Positions 52,087 to 60,902 of a stretch of 64,000 bases of DNA are shown one piece after another (the stretch's first letter is position 1; each line of letters opens with the position of its first letter). Location: positions 620,001 through 684,000 of the forward strand of contig NZ_JANAEZ010000002.1 in the NCBI RefSeq assembly GCF_024813435.1. The letters run 5' to 3'. Under the pieces are notes generated by a model. It searched no databases. It saw only the letters and a program-made list of their open reading frames with translations, and was not told the DNA's origin. Position numbers and translations under genes: made by a program. Origin of the DNA: Cognataquiflexum gelatinilyticum (GTDB lineage Bacteria; Bacteroidota; Bacteroidia; Cytophagales; Cyclobacteriaceae).

Positions 52087-54021
52087 ATGAGCAAAATGTT
52101 TGCAGAAATAAAAAGAATTGTAGATGAGGATATTAGTAGTCGTGTTTCACAATATGATGTAATTTTTGAAGCTATTACAAACGCAATTCATGCAAACGCA
52201 ACCTTTATCGAATGCATCCTAAATTCATATGATAATCCGATTAAGGAAAATGAGACAGAAATCTTAAAGAAAAAAGTTAATACCATAACTGTTCGTGATA
52301 ATGGTGATGGATTACATGATAAAAACTACGATTCTTTCTGTAAATACAGAACGGAATACAAAAAAGCTTTGGGTTGCAAAGGTGTTGGTCGGTTTGTTTT
52401 TCTAAAAGTTTACAATTATGCAAATTTCAAAAGTTCAATAGTTAGTTACCAAGTAGTCAGAAGTTTCAGATTTGACTTTGACTTTGATACTGATAATATT
52501 GAAAACACCCCAAATAAAGTAGAAGAAAATTTAACTGAGGTAACTTTAACCGGCCTTTCTGATAGCTACTTTAACCATGAAAAGCATATTGACAGAAGGA
52601 TAGAATTGGATTTGGAAGCAATCCGAGAAAAGGTATTGCTAAATCTGATCCCTACGTTATTCTTTTACAAGAAAAAGGGAGTTGAAATCAACATAAGCTT
52701 TATAGACCAAACCACATCTTCAGCAAAATTCATTAAACCTACTGATGTACCTGACTTCAAGGCACGCAAATTCCTTTTAAAGGATAGAGAAGCCAATGAA
52801 TTTGAGTTTATTTTAAATCATAGAATTGAAAATGTAAATGGTGATTTGTATGCTTTTTACTGTGCCAATAACCGGACAGTTTGTGACTTTTCTGAAAAAG
52901 ACCTAAAACTCAATTTCCCTTATGGATATTCTGGATTTTTGTTACTTGAATCAACTTATCTAGATACAAGAGTGAACCACGAAAGAAATGACTTTGATAT
53001 TAAACCATTTCGAACAGATGCTTTTACAACTCTTTCATGGGATTTAATCAATGAAGAATTAAAAAAAACTATAACGGAATTGGTAAAAGAAGGCATTCCC
53101 GAAACAATGGAAATTAATAAAACGAAAATAAGAGAAATTCATGAAGAAAGACCTTATCTAATTAACTACATTGAGGAAACAGATATTGAAATTGCTGGCT
53201 TCATGGATAAGAAAAAACTCATTGATAACGCTAAGAAAAAGTTTGACATTGCAAAAGAGAAAATACTCACCACTGCAGGTAAAGAGGAATACACTGACAC
53301 TGAACTCTACGAAGCAATAGAATTGGCTCATAATGAATTAGTTTCATACGTCAATGACAGGGTTTTGGTAATTGAGAGGTTGAAAAAATTAATCGATGAT
53401 AAAGAAACAGTTGAAGCCATAATCCATAATTTGTTCATGGAAATGCGAACTGATGATGATTATTATGCTGTCGGTAAGAATAATCTATGGCTTCTGGATG
53501 ACAGATATACAACATACAGTTATGCAGCAAGCGACAGGCGAATTAGGGAAGTTTTAAAAGGTATTGATATGGAGAATGGCGACACCGATATTTTGGATGA
53601 CAAACCGGACTTATCTTTGTTTTTTTCTCATAACCCCAATAAACCAGAAAGATTAAAATCGGTTATGGTTGAAATTAAGCCATTCGATTATGCATCAAAG
53701 CCAAATCGGAAAAAATTTGCTGGAATACAACAGCTTTTAGATTATGTTGAAGCATTTCAAACCAAGGAGAAAATTGAAGAAATCTCAGCATTTCTTATAA
53801 CTGAAATCGATGAAAAATTAGAATCAATGTTAAGGAGAGATTCATATGTGCCATTGTTTTCAACAGAATCACCCATATTTCATCGTTTCTATACTGAAAG
53901 CGGTATTTCTGTTTTTGTAATAAGTGCCTCGACATTAATTAAGGATGCAGAAGCAAGAAATAAAGTGTTTTTGGACATCATCAAAAATCAAAGTAAAATC
54001 AAAAAAATATTTTTGAAATAA
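52087..54021 (+). CDS. GHKL-type ATPase fused to a PD-(D/E)xK-like nuclease domain
   Basis: A 644-residue protein. The N-terminal HSP90/MORC-like GHKL ATPase has the N box (FEAITNAIHANA, about 28-38), G1 box VRDNGDGL (about 75-82) and G2 box GCKGVGRFVFLKVY (about 100-112). A helical middle follows (about 320-460). The C-terminal ~150 residues contain KPDLSLFFSHN near 507 and VMVEIKPF near 530, which fit the D...ExK active site of restriction-type nucleases. Such architectures are typical of defence proteins; no partner gene is adjacent except a small XRE regulator that converges on it. The AT-rich composition suggests transfer. Confidence 0.8.
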   Translation: MSKMFAEIKRIVDEDISSRVSQYDVIFEAITNAIHANATFIECILNSYDNPIKENETEILKKKVNTITVRDNGDGLHDKNYDSFCKYRTEYKKALGCKGVGRFVFLKVYNYANFKSSIVSYQVVRSFRFDFDFDTDNIENTPNKVEENLTEVTLTGLSDSYFNHEKHIDRRIELDLEAIREKVLLNLIPTLFFYKKKGVEINISFIDQTTSSAKFIKPTDVPDFKARKFLLKDREANEFEFILNHRIENVNGDLYAFYCANNRTVCDFSEKDLKLNFPYGYSGFLLLESTYLDTRVNHERNDFDIKPFRTDAFTTLSWDLINEELKKTITELVKEGIPETMEINKTKIREIHEERPYLINYIEETDIEIAGFMDKKKLIDNAKKKFDIAKEKILTTAGKEEYTDTELYEAIELAHNELVSYVNDRVLVIERLKKLIDDKETVEAIIHNLFMEMRTDDDYYAVGKNNLWLLDDRYTTYSYAASDRRIREVLKGIDMENGDTDILDDKPDLSLFFSHNPNKPERLKSVMVEIKPFDYASKPNRKKFAGIQQLLDYVEAFQTKEKIEEISAFLITEIDEKLESMLRRDSYVPLFSTESPIFHRFYTESGISVFVISASTLIKDAEARNKVFLDIIKNQSKIKKIFLK

Positions 54022-54076
54022 ATATTGCTACCAATACAACCCACTATTTTTTTTGGTTTAAACATTTTATCAATCC

Positions 54077-54475
54077 CTACCTCCCCTCCAGTATCTTCTT
54101 AATAGCTTCATTCATCTGCATCATCGTTTCCATCATCTTCATCATCACCTCGGTTTGATTCTTGTCAGCATAGTTGGCTTTAACATTTCCAGTTATTGAA
54201 AATGGTGAATTTGTAAGATGTTCAATAACATAACCCGGATTGGCACTTACGATTTGCAATGGATCAACGTTTAAAAATTCAGCTACTTTTTGGATCAGAT
54301 CAATGGTGATTTGGCTTTCCCCCCTTTCATACTTGGTGTAGGCAGCTTCCTTTAACCCAAGATGCTCCGCAACCTCCATGGCTTTCCTATCCCTCAATTT
54401 TCGGAATGTAGCTAGGTTCCTGCCTATATTCTTGTTTTCCAAAACTGTAAATCCATTGTCATCTTTGTCTTCCAT
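54077..54475 (-). CDS. XRE family HTH regulator
   Basis: A 132-residue regulator from the ATG at 54475. An HTH_3 domain covers about residues 14-75 (IGRNLATFRKLRDRKAMEVA and AAYTKYERGESQITIDLIQKV). The last ~35 residues are methionine-rich and helical (MMKMMETMMQMNEAIKKILE), probably an oligomerisation helix. It converges on the GHKL-nuclease gene with 55 bases between. It might regulate that locus, but the gene orientation is unusual for an autorepressor-target pair. Confidence 0.85.
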   Translation of the reverse strand: MEDKDDNGFTVLENKNIGRNLATFRKLRDRKAMEVAEHLGLKEAAYTKYERGESQITIDLIQKVAEFLNVDPLQIVSANPGYVIEHLTNSPFSITGNVKANYADKNQTEVMMKMMETMMQMNEAIKKILEGR

Positions 54476-54481
54476 CACCAT

Positions 54482-54978
54482 TATTTTTATCTAATATAAA
54501 ATCTAAATCACAAAAATTAAACAAATTAAGCTGCACTTTTAGTAATATTTTTGGTAACTCTTGCAAAAGTAAAATCAAACTACTTTAAGCAATGGCTAAA
54601 CTACTACTAGAAATCTTTTTTTCAAATTTTTATAGATAGAATTGTGAATGATATTAGTTCAATGCAAAAAATCATACTGGAGTAAACCAATGAATCCAAG
54701 AATACTTTCCATTTCCGAGATCCAAAAAAACATCATCAAATCCCCTGTTTGAACCTATTTTCCCCTGATTCGTCGGCATATGATCCACTACCTGACCAAG
54801 ACTCCCTTTTTCCGCCGGCAATCCGATTTTAGAAGCAAGATACAAGACACAAGTAGCAAGACCTAAATGTCCTATTTACCAAACTCTTGATACTTGATAC
54901 TTGATACTATCATCTCGTTTCTCGTCTCTCGCTTCTTCTTAATTCTTTCCTCTTATTTCCAAATCTAACCTTATTCCC
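54482..54978. other. Intergenic region with simple repeats upstream of the TlpA gene
   Basis: A ~500-base gap with no recognisable gene. From 54835 onward it consists of short direct repeats (CTTGATACTTGATACTTGAT at about 54892) and pyrimidine-rich tracts (CTCGTTTCTCGTCTCTCGCT at about 54914). The same tracts recur inside the next gene's 5' region. Confidence 0.6.
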
Positions 54979-57057
54979 ATGAAGCCATTCCTAAAAAACT
55001 GCTTCCAGGCCGTCCTATGCCTATACCGAAGCCATCCTTCCTACCACCAACCCACCCCTTCAAGGGGGCAGGGGGCAGAAACCCCCTCTAACTCTGCACT
55101 CAGAACCCCCTTCAGGGGGCAGGGGGTAGAACACCCCTTCAGGGGGCAGGGGGTAGGGCAGGGGGTCAGTCTCCACGCCCTTGCCTACCTCGGTTCCCGC
55201 TACCCTTGCCATCTCAAATCCCTAAACCAACTCGTTTCATTCATTTACCACCTTAAAGCAGCTCACCGCTTTGTACTTGGTTCTTTATACTTTGTATTTC
55301 GTACCAATATAAAACATTTCACAACTTACCCCATAATCAAACCCCTCTTGTCTCTCGCATCTCGTTTCTCGTCTCTCCTTCCTACCTCGTCCTTCTCACT
55401 TCGTACTTTGTACTTCGTACTTCGTACCTCCTCCAAACCAGTCACCTCTTACCTCATTCTCAAACCCCTCTCGTCTCTCGCTTCTCGCTTCTCGTCTCTC
55501 CTCCCCACATCGTACTTGGTACTTCGTACTTCAATACTCTTTCTCCTATTAAGCCCAAAAGTTGCCTTCACCCAATCCACCGGAGATCTCTCAATACCCC
55601 CCGCTCCGGTGGTGATCTACGGGGAGATTACTTCGAAGCAACTGACCGACTCCATCTCTGTATTTGTTCACGCAGACTTTTTGGGAGAATCGGTATTTAT
55701 GCCTCCCCCTCAGGTTTTTACGATTGTTCCACATCTTGGAGATGGCACCCAAGGGCTCCCGGGAACCCTCGCATTCAGCTTTCAGACCGAGCCCATACAG
55801 GACTTTGCCTACCTCCATATTGCTGCCCTGGAAAACGATATCCTGATGGATTATTTTCTTGCACTGCCCGGAGACTCAGTCGGAATCAAACTGGACAGGA
55901 TCAAGAACTCCCTTGTATTCTCAGGACCGGATGCGGACAGGTACAACATCCAACAGGAAATCATGCTTGCCCATCAGCGGTACCTTTTCGAAAGACCCGC
56001 CTCCATTGTGGTCGCCGACAAAGAAAAATTCCTAGCTAAAAACACATTGACTACTGAGCGGGCTTATGGCCTCAGGTACTTTACACCAATCCAAAAAGAA
56101 ACCGAGGAGTTAGGATACATCGCTTCCATTCTGAAGGAGGATCCCTTTGAGCATCCCGGATTCAAGGTGATTGAAAGGTACAAAGGACAGTTGGACAATG
56201 AATTCCTCCAAATCCTCGAAGCCAATCTCTATGGGATGATCCAGAAAACAGGGGTATTCCGGTTCAACTATTCCAAAAAAGCCAATAAAGAAAATTGGGT
56301 TTCACTTTATAGGGAGTCCATCAAAAACATCCCCACGGACCTCTTTCCTCCCCATACCACATACAGGGCCTACCACCTGACAGACCTGATTCTGGAAAAG
56401 GACATTGCAGGGTTCTATGCAGGGGAAGCCCATCCTTACCAAAAGCTAAAGGAAACAGCCGACCCACTTCTCCGAGACAGGTTGGTCACCAAATACCTCG
56501 TCAAATACTTTGACAGGATCGCCAAAAGGGAAGAATACATCAATGAGGCGATTACTTATGTCACGGACCCTGCTTCACTTGGCATATTGCTTCAATATAA
56601 AAACAACCTCTCCATAGGCAAAGAGGCCTTTCCATTTAGCCTTACAGATACCAAAGGAAACAAGGTGACCCTGGAGGACCTCAAAGGCAAGGTGCTGTTT
56701 ATGGACTTTTGGTTTACCGGTTGTCAAGCATGTGTGGGGTACTTCAGAAACTCCCTGCATCCTGCTGAGCTGCACTTCAAGGATAACCCTGATATCCTTT
56801 TCGTTTCTGTTTCCACGGACAAAAGCAAAAGCAGGTGGCTCAGCAGTGTGGAGGGAGGAAAGTACACTTCTCCCGAAGCCATTAACCTCTTTACAGAAGA
56901 ACAGGGAATCAACCATCCCTTTCTGCAGCATTACAACATCCATGCATTTCCCTACCAGTTGCTCATCGACAGGGAAGGGAAGGTGCTGAAGCTTTCAGGC
57001 ATGCAGACCGGCACGAAGGAGCTTATCGGAATCCTGGAAGATGCAGTTTCAAGGTGA
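54979..57057 (+). CDS. TlpA-like thioredoxin-fold protein with repeat-invaded N-terminus
   Basis: A periplasmic thiol-disulfide protein of a SusCD-linked type. The C-terminal ~145 residues are a TlpA/AhpC-type thioredoxin fold (FSLTDTKGNKVTLEDLKGKV) with a CQAC redox motif and HAFPYQLLIDREG. A ~330-residue domain precedes it. The first ~180 codons are not protein-like: they translate GC-rich palindromic repeats (55054-55166) and two copies of a ~110-base simple repeat (YxIxKPLxSLASRFSSLLPTS in translation). In-frame TTG at 55516 would give a compact signal peptide (MVLRTSILFLLLSPKVAFTQ) and a 513-residue protein of normal size. Alternatively ATG 54979 (MKPFLKNCFQAVLCLY) is the old signal start and the repeats split it. 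The start is unresolved. Confidence 0.75.
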   Translation: MKPFLKNCFQAVLCLYRSHPSYHQPTPSRGQGAETPSNSALRTPFRGQGVEHPFRGQGVGQGVSLHALAYLGSRYPCHLKSLNQLVSFIYHLKAAHRFVLGSLYFVFRTNIKHFTTYPIIKPLLSLASRFSSLLPTSSFSLRTLYFVLRTSSKPVTSYLILKPLSSLASRFSSLLPTSYLVLRTSILFLLLSPKVAFTQSTGDLSIPPAPVVIYGEITSKQLTDSISVFVHADFLGESVFMPPPQVFTIVPHLGDGTQGLPGTLAFSFQTEPIQDFAYLHIAALENDILMDYFLALPGDSVGIKLDRIKNSLVFSGPDADRYNIQQEIMLAHQRYLFERPASIVVADKEKFLAKNTLTTERAYGLRYFTPIQKETEELGYIASILKEDPFEHPGFKVIERYKGQLDNEFLQILEANLYGMIQKTGVFRFNYSKKANKENWVSLYRESIKNIPTDLFPPHTTYRAYHLTDLILEKDIAGFYAGEAHPYQKLKETADPLLRDRLVTKYLVKYFDRIAKREEYINEAITYVTDPASLGILLQYKNNLSIGKEAFPFSLTDTKGNKVTLEDLKGKVLFMDFWFTGCQACVGYFRNSLHPAELHFKDNPDILFVSVSTDKSKSRWLSSVEGGKYTSPEAINLFTEEQGINHPFLQHYNIHAFPYQLLIDREGKVLKLSGMQTGTKELIGILEDAVSR
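55054..55166. repeat. Tandem GC-rich palindromic repeats inside the TlpA reading frame
   Basis: Three to four partial copies of ACCCCTTCAGGGGGCAGGGG follow one another, in the plus-strand reading frame of the TlpA gene's longest form (translated as TPFRGQGV). The same element truncates a pseudogene at 48.6 kb. Confidence 0.85.
55320..55545. repeat. Two-copy ~110-base simple repeat (CTCGTCTCTCGC / TACTTCGTACTT)
   Basis: Two tandem copies of a block made of AAACCCCTCTCGTCTCTCGC-type pyrimidine tracts followed by TTCGTACTTCGTACTTCGTA-type repeats. They are in frame with the TlpA coding sequence. Related single tracts lie upstream of the gene at 54890-54945. Confidence 0.8.
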
Positions 57058-57385
57058 TGCATGAAGAGAAAAATTAGGATTGACGGGGCGCGTCATTCTG
57101 AACCGCAGCTTGCGGAGGTGAAGAATCTCTTTAGACTTTGAGACTCTTCGCTTCACTCAGAGTGACGCCTACTAAGTGAAGGGTTTCTAAATAATGAAAT
57201 CCTTCAGTTCCCGAAGAAATCGGGACAGGCAATACCTCCTTCAGGATGACGCCAACCAGACAACAATGACAACGCGAAGCAGACAACAATTACAAACGCT
57301 CAAACCATTACAACAACTACAACAATTACAACCAAACCAACTAACTAATTAAGCAAATAACCTCTAACCAAACAACCAATTAACC
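57058..57385. repeat. Intergenic repeats before susC
   Basis: 57086-57170 is a degenerate copy of a Bacteroidota intergenic repeat (GTCATTCTGAACCGCAGCTT, then CTTCACTCAGAGTGACGC), whose ends are complementary (CGTCATTCTGA versus TCAGAGTGACG) and could fold. A hairpin CCCGAAGAAATCGGG follows at 57217. From 57255 to 57385 the leader is a CAA-rich low-complexity tract (ACAACTACAACAATTACAAC) that could be an unstructured susC leader. Confidence 0.65.
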
Positions 57386-60300
57386 ATGAAAATACTCCTA
57401 CAACCCCTCCTCCTCCTGCTGTTTCTCGCGCACATGGCGCATGCGCAGCAACCCCGAACCTTCCTGATCGAAGGCAGCATCAGCCTGCTTCCCGAAAAAT
57501 CCCCTGCCATCGGGGCTTCGGTGGTGGTCAAGGGTACCAACTTCGGTGCAGTGGCAGACCTTGACGGCAGATTTTCCCTTTCCCTTACGGCAGGAAACTA
57601 CACCCTTTTGGTAAGTTCCATCGGTTACATCACGCAAGAAATTTCTCTTGAGCTTCAGGGGGGAAACCCGAGACCATTTACTGTACTTCTTTCTCCCGAC
57701 CAAATCTCGCTTGAGGGAGTTGATGTTGTATCCACAGGATACCAGGAGATCCCCAAGGAAAGAGCAACGGGATCTTTTGTGCAGGTGGACAACAAATTGG
57801 TAAACAGGCGCATCAGTTCCAATATCCTTGACAGGCTTGAAGACATCACTCCCAGTCTGATTTTCAACAGGGACAGGCCCGACCTGGAAAACAACATCAG
57901 CATCAGGGGAACGGCCACCATCTTTTCAGACACCAGACCCCTGATAGTCATTGACAACTTTCCCTATGACGGTCCCATCGAAAACATCAACCCCAATGAT
58001 GTGGAGTCCATCACCGTCTTGAGGGATGCGGCCGCAGCTTCCATCTGGGGAGCAAGGGCAGGAAACGGGGTGATCATCATCACCACCAAAAAAGGCATCA
58101 AAGGTTCCGCACCAAGGGTCAGCCTGGTTTCCAACATGACCTTCGTCGAAGAAAGGGACCTGTTTTATGAGCAGAACATGTCCGTTCCGGCATTCATAGA
58201 GGCCGAGACAGCGCTCTTCAACAGGGGACAATTCAGGAGCAGGGAAAACAACAACTCCAAACCGATCCTTTCCCCGGTGGTGGAAACTTTGATCAAACAA
58301 AGAAATGGAACAATCACTTCCGGAGAAGCTGAAAGGATCATTTCCGGATTTGCAGGGGGAGACCTGAGAAGGGACCTTGAAAAATATTATTTCCAACCGG
58401 AATTCAGACAGCAGTACAGTCTGGGTATCAGAGGGGGAGGACAGGCACACAGCTATTCAGTCTTTGCCGGGCTCGATGCCAACAGGGAAGGGGTGGTGGA
58501 AAACCGAAACAACAGGTATACGCTCAATGTACAAAATAACTTCAGTTTGCTTTCTGACAAGCTGACCATTGGTTCGGGGATCTATTTTGCCAACAGCAAC
58601 AGGAACTCGGGAACTTCCGCCCCCTCCTCCTTCTATCCTTATGAAATGCTTGCCGACGGCAATGGAGACCACCTGCCCTTGGTATTCGGCTACAATACCA
58701 GATTCACCTCTACCGCCGAAGGCAGGGGACTGCTCAATTGGGATTATGTGCCTTTGGACGAAATCGGGCTTTCTTCCCTTACCAATGCCGAAAATGACAT
58801 CAGGATCAATACCTCCATCGCTTATAAAATCACTCCGGCCCTGAAAGCAGAAATCCTCCACCAATACTGGGCAAACAGCAGCAGGGTAGAAAATTTATTT
58901 GGAAGAGAGAGTTTCTTTTCAAGGGACCTCACCAACCTTTTTTCTGTTATCAATCCGGATGCCTCGGTGACCAGAAACATTCCCTTAGGTGCCGTCAGGG
59001 ACCTCAATACCTCAACGGCATCAAGCAATTACCTCAGGGCACAGCTGCAATACAATGAAGACCTGGGTCCAAGGTCATTCTTCTCCGCCCTATTGGGAGC
59101 AGAAGTCAAAGACCTTTCGATAGACGGAACCGGAAACAGGCTATACGGCTATGATCCCGAATTCGGAACCAGTCTGCCGGTGGATTATGTGACAAGGTTC
59201 AGAAGGCTCCACAACAACAGCTTTGCCAACATCCCCAGACAGGACAGGGTCACCGGCACGGTAAGCAGGTTCATTTCCTACTATACCAATATGGCCTACA
59301 CCCTTGACAGAAAATACACGGTCAGCGTCAGTGCCAGACAGGACGGCTCAAACATCTTCGGTGTAAACTCCAACCAAAGACTTGTACCGCTATGGTCATC
59401 CGGCCTGTCATGGACACTGAGTGAGGAGGGGTTTTATAACTGGGGAGTATTGCCATTTGTCAAACTCAAAGCCACCTATGGCTACAACGGAAATGTCAAC
59501 AGTGCATTGAGTGCCTATCCCACTGCATTTTACAGACAGGGATCCATGATATCCAACCTGAGATACCTTGCCCTGAATAGCCCCGGCAATCCTGACCTGA
59601 GATGGGAAAGGATCAGGATCATCAATTTCGGTCTGGATTTCGAATCCAAAGATGCTGTATTGGCCGGAAACATCGAATTCTTTGTCAAAAACGGACAGGA
59701 TCTGATCGGAACCATTCCATTTGCTTCTTCTGCGGGAGTCTTTGATTTCACAGGAAACTTTGCAGATACCCGGACCCATGGTCTTGACATTGCATTGAAT
59801 TCCAAAAACATCGACAGGAAATTCAAATGGAATACAGCTTTGATCTTCACCACGGTCAAAGAAGAGGTGACTGATTACAAAGGGGAGTTTTTCATCACCC
59901 AGTTCCTTGATTACGGTTCAGGCGGTGCGGGCATTGCTCCAAGCCCTTTGGAAGGATATCCATTATTTTCCGTGTTTTCCCTGCCATATGCCGGACTTGA
60001 TCCTGATACTGGCGCCCCTGTCGGATTTTTGGACGGTGAACCAAGCATGGATTACAACGGGATTATCTCCAATACCAGACCGGAAGACCTGATCTACATG
60101 GGTTCGGGAAGACCTACGGTTTTTGGAGCGATCCGGAACGATTTCCATCTCGGCAACTTCAGTCTGTCTGCCAATATCAGTTACCGCCTGGGATATGTTT
60201 TCAGAAGGCCCACGGTCAATTATGCCAACCTGCTCAACGGGTTCACCACACATAGGGATTATGAAAACAGGTGGCAGAATCCCGGGGATGAACTCATCAC

Positions 60301-60589
60301 GGATGTGCCATCCCTGCCTGCTGCCAATAATGCAAACAGGGAGACGCTGTACAGAAATTCAGCAAGCCTGATTGAAAAGGGAGACCATTTCAGGTTTCAG
60401 GACATCCGGCTGTCCTACAGCCTTGGCTCAGAAAATCCGGGATTACGGAAAATAGGAAGCGCCGAAATCTTCCTCTATGTCAACAATATCGGGATCCTCT
60501 GGAAAGCCACTGACCTGGACATCGATCCCGACTTCAGGACCATCAGACCGCCTGCCAGCTTCTCCCTCGGCATCCACCTAGGATTATGA
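57386..60589 (+). CDS. SusC/RagA-family TonB-dependent receptor
   Basis: A 1067-residue outer-membrane transporter. After the signal peptide (MKILLQPLLLLLFLAHMAHAQ) comes a carboxypeptidase-D-like regulatory domain (residues ~27-105, GASVVVKGTNFGAVADLDGRF), then the SusC-type plug (GVDVVSTGYQEIPKERATGS, then PLIVIDNFPYDG, VESITVLRDAAAASIWGARA and GNGVIIITTKKG), then a 22-strand barrel ending SFSLGIHLGL. It energises uptake of a ligand through TonB and pairs with the SusD gene downstream. The preceding TlpA and following MauE/DUF6520 genes suggest the substrate is a peptide or redox-active molecule rather than a glycan; no glycoside hydrolase adjoins. Confidence 0.95.
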   Translation: MKILLQPLLLLLFLAHMAHAQQPRTFLIEGSISLLPEKSPAIGASVVVKGTNFGAVADLDGRFSLSLTAGNYTLLVSSIGYITQEISLELQGGNPRPFTVLLSPDQISLEGVDVVSTGYQEIPKERATGSFVQVDNKLVNRRISSNILDRLEDITPSLIFNRDRPDLENNISIRGTATIFSDTRPLIVIDNFPYDGPIENINPNDVESITVLRDAAAASIWGARAGNGVIIITTKKGIKGSAPRVSLVSNMTFVEERDLFYEQNMSVPAFIEAETALFNRGQFRSRENNNSKPILSPVVETLIKQRNGTITSGEAERIISGFAGGDLRRDLEKYYFQPEFRQQYSLGIRGGGQAHSYSVFAGLDANREGVVENRNNRYTLNVQNNFSLLSDKLTIGSGIYFANSNRNSGTSAPSSFYPYEMLADGNGDHLPLVFGYNTRFTSTAEGRGLLNWDYVPLDEIGLSSLTNAENDIRINTSIAYKITPALKAEILHQYWANSSRVENLFGRESFFSRDLTNLFSVINPDASVTRNIPLGAVRDLNTSTASSNYLRAQLQYNEDLGPRSFFSALLGAEVKDLSIDGTGNRLYGYDPEFGTSLPVDYVTRFRRLHNNSFANIPRQDRVTGTVSRFISYYTNMAYTLDRKYTVSVSARQDGSNIFGVNSNQRLVPLWSSGLSWTLSEEGFYNWGVLPFVKLKATYGYNGNVNSALSAYPTAFYRQGSMISNLRYLALNSPGNPDLRWERIRIINFGLDFESKDAVLAGNIEFFVKNGQDLIGTIPFASSAGVFDFTGNFADTRTHGLDIALNSKNIDRKFKWNTALIFTTVKEEVTDYKGEFFITQFLDYGSGGAGIAPSPLEGYPLFSVFSLPYAGLDPDTGAPVGFLDGEPSMDYNGIISNTRPEDLIYMGSGRPTVFGAIRNDFHLGNFSLSANISYRLGYVFRRPTVNYANLLNGFTTHRDYENRWQNPGDELITDVPSLPAANNANRETLYRNSASLIEKGDHFRFQDIRLSYSLGSENPGLRKIGSAEIFLYVNNIGILWKATDLDIDPDFRTIRPPASFSLGIHLGL

Positions 60590-60902
60590 CCTGACTGTCG
60601 TCTGTAGACTGTGGTCCATGGACTGTGATCCGTGCACCAAAAAAACTCCCTTCCAAGAACTGCCTTTGTTTTCTTCATAATGGTTTAAAGTTGATAAATA
60701 GCCCAAATGTAGCTTCGGATTCACACAAGGTGACGATACTACCCGGCAGTGCCCCTTCCTTTCGGAGGGGGTTTTGGAAGGGATTACAAAAAACCTGACA
60801 AACTCGGTGGGCGACCTGTATTTCCCACACCGTACAGAACCCACCCTGTTTTCAGGCCTGTTTCAATATTCAAAAAATGCCCATTTACTAAAAAATATAG
60901 AG

